64,000 nt of DNA from Yamagishiella unicocca (lineage: Eukaryota; Chlorophyta; Chlorophyceae; Chlamydomonadales; Volvocaceae): contig BDSL01000027.1 of assembly GCA_003116995.1 (NCBI GenBank), positions 978,754 through 1,042,753 on the forward strand, read 5' to 3'. The translations under genes and the position numbers were made by a program. Under the pieces are notes generated by a model. The model was not told the DNA's origin. It saw nothing but the letters and a program-made list of their open reading frames with translations, and made no database searches. Numbering within the stretch: position 1 is the first letter of the stretch; every line of letters begins with the position of its first letter. Positions 57,676 through 64,000 of this stretch are shown here, in pieces.

Positions 57676-60600
57676 CACTGCGCAGGCGTGGAAGCGCTGC
57701 TTTTTCCCTCGGTGCCGAACCACAAACTCCTGTTCACAGCTTCACGGGACTCTACGGTGAAAAGGCAAGTGCCGCCAGACGCTCTTCCCCTCCACCCACC
57801 CCTCCTGATCTCAACGCTGCGTTACCGTGCTGCCTTCTCGTAACACCCCACTTCTCTCACAAACACGCGCTTTCACACCCCACAGCCCCCGCCAACGCGC
57901 ACGGCCCACCTCGCCCGGTTGTTCCCCACTCCATTTCTTCCTCCCTTGGGGCGGGGGCACCAAACCTTCCCTGCGGATTCACCTCCTTCCCAGCTAGCAC
58001 CCTTTCCTACTGCATTCTGCATGCAATCCCTCGCCTGACTTCCCTCATCACCACCCCGCCAGTCTCGCCCCACCCCACCCCACCCCCGGACACCCCACTT
58101 CCACCTTCCACCCCACCCCACCCCACCACTCCATCTTCAAAACCTGCATTGTTAGCCTCGGCCTTCCGCGAACTGGCCTTCCGACCGCATTTCCACCACC
58201 TGGCGATGCAGATGGGATGTGGCGGGACCGGAGCCGTTGCTGGAGGCCAGCTTCGACGGCCATGCGGACTGGGTGAACGACCTGGCGCTGATCGGCGACT
58301 TGCTCATCACCTGCTCCAATGACCAGACCGTGCGGCTGTGGAAAGCTGGGTCCGACAATGGTGAGTGCGGAGCTCGGGTGCGGGGGGCGGGATGGAGACG
58401 GCGCCAGTTTCCTATCGATACGATCAGGAGCCCCTTCGTCGTGGGGTTTAGATGGCGGTTCTGCTTGCGAGCCACCAGGGAAGGAGCGGGAAATGGGAGG
58501 AGCAGGAAATGCCCCGCCCCTAGCCCAGGGCCCAGGGGTGGCTCACTGCTGAACGCAGCGGGTTGTCGGGATAGGGATGCAGGAGGGGAGGGGGCCGGTG
58601 GCGGAGGTTCATCACGACAGGGAGGGCGGGCACACGATCCTCCGGTTGCAGGCAGGACGTGTGGTGGTATCGTACACATACATAATGTTCACGAGCCCAG
58701 CCCGCCTTGCAGCTAGCCCCGTGGGGGCCGGGGGGCGCCATCGGCGCCAAACTTGGCCCCGTTGTTGCAAAACGTGCCCGGGGGGAGGGCGCCGTCGGTG
58801 CCAAACTTGGGGGGGTGGCGTGAAAACCGTTGACACGAAAACGACAGGATAGTGGGCGCATGGTCGGTGGACAGCTTGTGGGAGGGGAGGCAAAGGGGCG
58901 GGCAGCGGCTCCCCACTCTCGTCGAGGAGAGCGGTGCGGGCGGTGGCGGGTCGGGAGCTCCCAGAGGGCGGGAGGGACCGGAAAGGTAAGGCGAGGTGCA
59001 GGCGGAGGGCGGGATGGGGCGAAAAGGTAAGGCGAGGTGCAGGCGGTCCGAGTTGCGCTGAATCGGAGTGCGAGCTGCTGCGCGAGGTATCTTGTGAGGG
59101 ACTATGTCTGCGTCTTGTTGCGCGTCTTTTCGCCTCGGCAGCGCCGGGCCTGTTTAAGATACTCGTTCGCTCTCCTGGGCCCGCATCTCGTACACGCAGG
59201 CCAGCACCTACACACGTTGTCGTACCACTCGGATTACGTCACGTGCCTGGCGGCGGCGCCTTCTCGCAGCCTGGTGGTGTCCGCGGGGTTGCGGGCGGAG
59301 ATCTTCTTGCTCAACATCGAGGTGGGGCAGCCGGGGGGTGGTGTGAAACCGGTGACACGAAAAACGACAAGGTAGTGGGCGCATGGTCGGCGGACAGCGA
59401 GGGAGGATGGCGGCCGCCGGGGGTGGGAGCTGCGGGGAAAACCCGTGTACGAAAGGAAAACCGTTTAGGACAGACGTTTCGAGATGCATGCTGGAGAACC
59501 TTTTGGGGCGGGGGAGGGCATAAGAACAGGTTGCGCGGCACGGATAGGATAGCTGGCGCATTGTCTTCGGGCACCTAGATGTCGGGCGAGGGGGTGGGCT
59601 GCGAGGAAAACACGTGTACGAGGGGAAAACCCCGTTTGTGACATACGTTTGGAGAGCTGGAGGGCGGGGACGGGGGGGGAGAGGGAGGGAGGGGACGGGG
59701 GGGCGGAGAGGGAGGGAGGGAGGGAGAAAGGGAGGCCGTGGGGTGGGAGCAGGGGGCTCCGGTCAGCAGGTGTCGTGCAGCCGCGACGTCACAGGGTCTG
59801 GCGCGAAGAGGGGAACGGGCGAGGGGGAGGGGGGCGGGGGGAAAACGGGGCGGTCGGCGCGGGCCGCTGGGAGAGTCGAAGAAGATGGAGGCAGCCAAAA
59901 GCGTTGGAGCGGCGTGGGTGAGCACGTGAGGAAAAAGATGTGGGGCCCTGAAGAGGCCTACTCGTCTGGGTTCGGCGTGATAGGATGGTAGGGGGGGTTT
60001 CGGAGGCGGTTTTGGAGCCCAATGCGCCTCCTGCGCCCGTCGAACACCCTCGTCTCGAAACGGTCTGTGGGACTGGAGAGGGGGAGGCGTGGGAGGGGGA
60101 GCCAGGCCTTTCCCCCCCACCACTGAAAAGTAGCGCTTCAGTCCTTAGCACCACTCCTCCAGCCAGCCAGCCACCCACACCTCTTCCGCTGCCTCCGCTC
60201 GCCGGCCTGTGCCAAACGGCTTATCCTTCGTACACGGGTTTGGTTTTCCTTACAACCTCCACTCACCGGTTTCCTCTCCCGCCCCACCCCCACACAACTT
60301 CGGCTTTAGTACCCCCAACCTAGTTCTCCAGCATGCATCTCAAAACGTCTGTTATCAACGGGTTTTTCGGGCATCCATGGGTCTTCCTCGAACCCCACAC
60401 AACTCCCATGTCGCGTCAACGGTTCTCTTTGCACCCCCCCCCCCATTCACACACACGCGTCCCACCCACCCCGTTCCTCTCCTCCTTTCCACTCCCAGAC
60501 CGGCAAGCACACGCAGCTCTACCCCCGGATCAGCCAGCCAGCCGCGCCCAGCTCCCCCAGCGGCGCGCACGTACCCGCCATTGGCGCCGGCGCCGCCGTG

Positions 60601-63600
60601 ACTCCGAGCAGCAGCGGCGGCGAGGACGGCCCCTTCTCCTCGCCGCCCTCCTCCGCGCCCAAGGACCAGCCTGGCTCCGTGTACGCACTGGCGCTCAACC
60701 CGGCTGGCACGGTGGTGGCGGCGGGCACCAGCGAGGCGCTGGTGCGCCTGCTGGACCCCCGCAGCGGCAAGAAGATCACCAAGCTGCGGGGGCACCAGGT
60801 AGGGTGTGTGAGTGATGGGTGTGTTTTATAGATGATGCTGTGATGGGTGTGTGTGTCTGTGAGGAAAACCAGGTTGGGGGGGCCAAGAAGTTCACCAAGC
60901 TGGGGGTGCACCAGGTGTGTGTGAGTGTGTGTATGTGTATGTGAGGAAAACTAGGTTGGGGGGGGGGGCAAGATGTTCACCAAGCTGGGGGTGCACCAGG
61001 TGAGGCGGGGTGAGCAAAACCCATGTACGAAAGGGAAAAAATGGTGAGGGGGGAGGTGAGGAAAGCCCGTGTAGTAGGAGGCCGGGTGAGGGGGAGGGGA
61101 GGGGCGATGAGGGGGGGAGAGAGGGGACCTGTGGTCCGAAACCGGAGGAAGGAAAGGGGCCTTTGGGGGCGGTCGTCGGTAGCGGTAGGAGGGGCGGACG
61201 GGTGGTTTGTCCCCTGGCCGCCTCTGTTTCCCCCTCTCCCTCCACCTCCTCTCCCCCTCTCCCTCCACTTCCTCTCCCCCCTCTCCCCCCTCTCCCCCCT
61301 CTCGCCCCCAGGACACCGTCCGTGCGCTGCTGGTCAACAGCGACGGCACCACGCTGCTCAGCGGCGCCTCTGACGGCACCATTAAGCTGTGGGACGTGGG
61401 CATGCAGCGATGCGTGCAGGTGGGGCGGGGCAGGGGGGCCACACGACTATCACCATCTAGGGCTGGGGTCCCCTGACAGGTAGGGCTGGGATCCACCCCC
61501 ACCCCAGCTCCAAACCCTTTTAAACTACCCCTTCCCTCCCCAACCCTCCCTCCCCTTCCCTCCCTTCCCCTCCCTTCCCTCCCTTCCCTCCCTTCTCCCC
61601 CTCCCCCCGCTTCCTGCCCCCCCTCAGACCTACACCGTCCACTCCGACTCCGTGTGGTCGCTGCTCTCCCCGGACGACTCCTTCTCCGTCATCTACAGCG
61701 CAGGTCGCGACCGGGCGCTCTACCGCACCTACACGCACAGGTGGGCCGGGCCTCGGGCCACCTGTGCACCCGGCCACCTGTGCACCCGGCCACCTATGCA
61801 CCCGGCCACCTATGCACCCGGCCACCTATGCACCCGGCCACCTATGCACCCGGCCACATAGGCACCCGGCCACGTAGGCACCCGGCCACATAGGCACCCG
61901 GCCACATAGGCACCCGGCCACATAGGCACCCGGCCACCTATGCACCCGGCCACATAGGCACCCGGCCACCTATGCACCCGGCCACATAGGCACCCGGCCA
62001 CATAGGCACCCGGCCACATAGGCACCCGGCCACATAGGCACCCGGCCACATAGGCACCCGGCCACATAGGCACCCGGCCACATAGGCACCCGGCCGCTCC
62101 TGCTCTGGCCCACCATCTCCAGCACCCGGGTGTTGGATGGGGGCCACTCGAGCAGTCCGCGTAGCCGCCCCTGCCCTGCTGGCTGCCGCGTCCCAAGCAT
62201 ATCCTCATGACGTTCTCTAACCCCCCCTAGAGCCTAAACCCCAACCGACCCGGCCCCTCGTTCTCTAACCCCCCCTGAACCCTAAAACCCTAACCGACCC
62301 GGCCCCCCCGCAGCCGCACGAGCGAGCTGCTGGCGGTGGAGGAGGCCCCCGTGAGAGCTCTGGCGCTGGATCCGGATGTTGGGCAGGAGGCAGCAGGCGA
62401 GGAGGGCGGAGGGAGGGAGGGGGCAGCAGGCGAGGAGGGCGGAGGGAGGGAGGGGGCAGGAGGCAGCAGGCGAGAAGGGCGGAGGGAGGGAGGGGGCAGG
62501 AGGCAGCAGGCGAGGAGGGCGGAGGGAGGGAGGGGGCAGGAGGCAGCAGGCGAGGAGGGCGGAGGGAGGGAGGGGGACAGGAGGCAGCAGGCGAGGAGGG
62601 CGGAGGGAGGGAGGGGGCAGGAGGCAGCAGGCGAGGAGGGCGGAGGGAGGGAGGGGGGAGGGGGCAGGAGGCAGCAGGCGAGGAGGGCGGAGGGAGGGAG
62701 GGGGCAGGAGGCAGCAGGCGAGGAGGGCGGAGGGAGGGAGGGGGCAGGAGGCAGCAGGCGAGGAGGGCGGAGGGAGGGAGGGGGCAGGAGGCAGCAGGCG
62801 AGGAGGGCGGAGGGAGGGAGGGGGCAGGAGGCAGCAGGCGAGGAGGGCGGAGGGAGGGAGGGGCAGGAGGCAGCAGGCGAGGAGGGCGGAGGGAGGGAGG
62901 GGCAGGAGGCAGCAGGCGAGGAGGGCGGAGGGAGGGAGGGGGCAGGAGGCAGCAGGCGAGGAGGGCGGAGGGAGGGAGGGGGCAGGAGGCAGCAGGCGAG
63001 GAGGGCGGAGGGAGGGAGGGGCAGGAGGCAGCAGGCGAGGAGGGCGGAGGGAGGGAGGGGGCAGGAGGCAGCAGGCGAGGAGGGCGGAGGGAGGGAGGGG
63101 GCAGGAGGCAGCAGGCGAGGAGGGCGGAGGGAGGGAGGGGGCAGGAGGCAGCAGGCGAGGAGGGCGGAGGGAGGGAGGGGGCAGGAGGGCAGCAGGCGAG
63201 GAGGGGCAGGAGGGAGGGGCAGGAGGCAGCAGGCGAGGAGGGCGGAGGGAGGGAGGGGGCAGGAGGCAGCAGGCGAGGAGGGCGGAGGGAGGGAGGGGGC
63301 AGGAGGCAGCAGGCGAGGAGGGCGGAGGGAGGGAGGGGGCAGGAGGCAGCAGGCGAGGAGGGCGGAGGGAGGGAGGGGCAGGAGGCAGCAGGCGAGGAGG
63401 GCGGAGGGAGGGAGGGGGAGGGAGGCAGCAGGCGAGGAGGGCGGAGGGAGGGAGGGGCAGGGGCAGCAGGCGAGGAGGCGGAGGAGGGAGGGGGCAGGAG
63501 GCAGCAGGCGAGGAGGGCGGAGGGAGGGAGGGGGCAGGAGGCAGCAGGCGAGGAGGGCGGAGGGAGGGGGGGCAGGAGGCAGCAGGCGAGGAGGGCGGAG

Positions 63601-64000
63601 GGAGGGAGGGGGCAGGAGGCAGCAGGCGAGGAGGGCGGAGGGAGGGAGGGGCAGGAGGCAGCAGGCGAGGAGGGCGGAGGGAGGGAGGGGGCAGGAGGCA
63701 GCAGGCGAGGAGGGCGGAGGGAGGGAGGGGGCAGGAGGCAGCAGGCGAGGAGGGCGGAGGGAGGGAGGGGGCAGGAGGCAGCAGGCGAGGAGGGCGGAGG
63801 GAGGGAGGGGGCAGGAGGCAGCAGGCGAGGAGGGCGGAGGGAGGGAGGGGGCAGGAGGCAGCAGGCGAGGAGGGCGGCGGAGGGGAGGGAGGGGGCGGGC
63901 AGGGGGCAGCAGCGAGCGGAGGCGAGGAGGCAGCGGAGGAGAGGGGGGCAGGAGGCAGCAGGCGAGGGGGCAGCAGGCAGCAGGAGGAGGCGGAGGGAGG
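57676..64000 (+). CDS. WDR48: WDR48/UAF1-like WD40 repeat protein (partial at both ends)
   Basis: Exons: 57676-57764, 58212-58360, 59200-59321, 60499-60798, 61312-61419, 61628-61740 and 62314 to about 62378; the 5' start and everything past 62378 are unresolved. WDR48 (UAF1) is the WD40 activator of the deubiquitinases USP1, USP12 and USP46. Successive blades match it in order: [144 protein letters not shown] and [15 protein letters not shown]. The last resembles the WDR48-specific segment after the propeller's arginine-rich blade. Exon 57764 ends with a GC donor (AAAAG/GCAAGT). The 60499 exon carries an algal Pro/Ser/Gly-rich insert. A 40-bp satellite follows the last exon. Confidence 0.85.
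58817..58874 (+). repeat. Introner-like element family 2, WDR48 intron (copy 1)
   Basis: GCGTGAAAACCGTTGACACG, AAAACGACAGGATAGTGGGC and GCATGGTCGGTGGACAG match the PGK intron 2 element almost base for base, and here too it is in sense with the host gene. It is about 450 bases after the donor at 58361. The preceding 58720-58810 contains a doubled GGCGCC(A/G)TCGG(C/T)GCCAAACT motif. Confidence 0.78.
59339..59398 (+). repeat. Introner-like element family 2, WDR48 intron (copy 2)
   Basis: TGGTGTGAAACCGGTGACAC, GAAAAACGACAAGGTAGTGG and GCGCATGGTCGGCGGACAG. It begins 17 bases after the donor at 59322, in sense. It is followed within 40 bases by a family 1 element, so this intron carries both families in series. 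Confidence 0.78.
59433..59499 (+). repeat. Introner-like element family 1, WDR48 intron (sense copy)
   Basis: GGGGAAAACCCGTGTACGAA, AGGAAAACCGTTTAGGACAG and ACGTTTCGAGATGCATGCTG, the best preserved match to the arsJ intron copy. A second, weaker copy (GAGGAAAACACGTGTACGAG) follows at about 59602-59650. Confidence 0.75.
60326..60396 (-). repeat. Introner-like element family 1, WDR48 intron (antisense copy)
   Basis: The plus strand reads TCTCCAGCATGCATCTCAAA, ACGTCTGTTATCAACGGGTT and TTTCGGGCATCCATGGGTCT, the reverse complement of the family. It is antisense to WDR48 and lies nearer the acceptor (60498). It is followed by a fragment of family 2 in the same antisense orientation (GCGTCAACGGTTCTC). 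Confidence 0.72.
61765..62098. repeat. 16-bp tandem array in WDR48 intron
   Basis: About 21 copies of GCACCCGGCCACATAG / GCACCCGGCCACCTAT. The two variants are sorted into blocks along the array. It begins shortly after the donor at 61741 in the intron before exon 62314. Confidence 0.9.
62383..64000. repeat. 40-bp G-rich satellite running off the right edge
   Basis: About 40 copies of a 40-bp unit (GGCAGGAGGCAGCAGGCGAG then GAGGGCGGAGGGAGGGAGGG) occupy the rest of the window. Occasional 1-8 bp indels occur, and the last 130 bases are degraded. The unit is not a multiple of three and indels are frequent, so it is unlikely to be coding. GGAGGGAGGGAGGG-type runs could form G-quadruplexes. It directly follows the last recognised WDR48 exon, so it is probably intronic. 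Confidence 0.88.

Overview
The window looks like nuclear DNA of a chlamydomonadalean (volvocine-type) green alga. It is GC-rich. Genes are cut into many short exons by GT-AG introns a few hundred bases long, nearly every gene carries its own intronic minisatellite, TGTAA (the volvocine poly(A) signal) follows two genes, and CCCTAAAA-like (Chlamydomonas-type telomere) tracts are scattered in introns. Exons were found by reading conserved protein segments and requiring intron phases to match. I could not run a gene finder, an alignment or any transcript comparison.

Layout. (1) 0.7-13.5 kb, plus strand: a receptor-like protein kinase (RLK1), probably cut off at its 5' end by the window edge. (2) 15.66-22.27 kb, plus: a 13-exon homologue of ArsJ, the organoarsenical efflux MFS permease. 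(3) 25.26-37.73 kb, minus: a second receptor-like kinase (RLK2), paralogous to RLK1 and complete from signal peptide to stop. (4) 41.10-45.11 kb, minus: an 8-exon phosphoglycerate kinase (PGK) with an unusual cysteine-rich tail. (5) 45.51-49.29 kb, plus: a 12-exon glyceraldehyde-3-phosphate dehydrogenase (GAPDH) of the type that accompanies ArsJ in bacteria, transcribed divergently from PGK. (6) 51.75-54.46 kb, minus: an unrecognised 727-residue protein with a signal peptide, internal repeats and a membrane segment. (7) 57.7 kb to the right edge, plus: a WDR48/UAF1-like WD40 protein, running into a 40-bp G-rich satellite that fills the last 1.6 kb.

The most interesting content is the trio ArsJ, ArsJ-type GAPDH and PGK within 34 kb. 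In bacteria GAPDH can use arsenate instead of phosphate to make unstable 1-arseno-3-phosphoglycerate, and ArsJ exports it, giving arsenate resistance. Finding intron-rich, apparently intact copies of both genes in an algal chromosome, with a PGK that acts on the analogous phosphate metabolite, suggests a eukaryotic arsenate-detoxification cluster that was captured, intronised, and later split by RLK2 and a pair of about 1.1-kb direct repeats.

Two short sequence families recur inside introns of most genes, usually in sense orientation and often just downstream of the 5' splice site. They resemble introner-type or non-autonomous elements. The two kinases carry long coding tandem repeats of unrelated sequence at the same place in their ectodomains.
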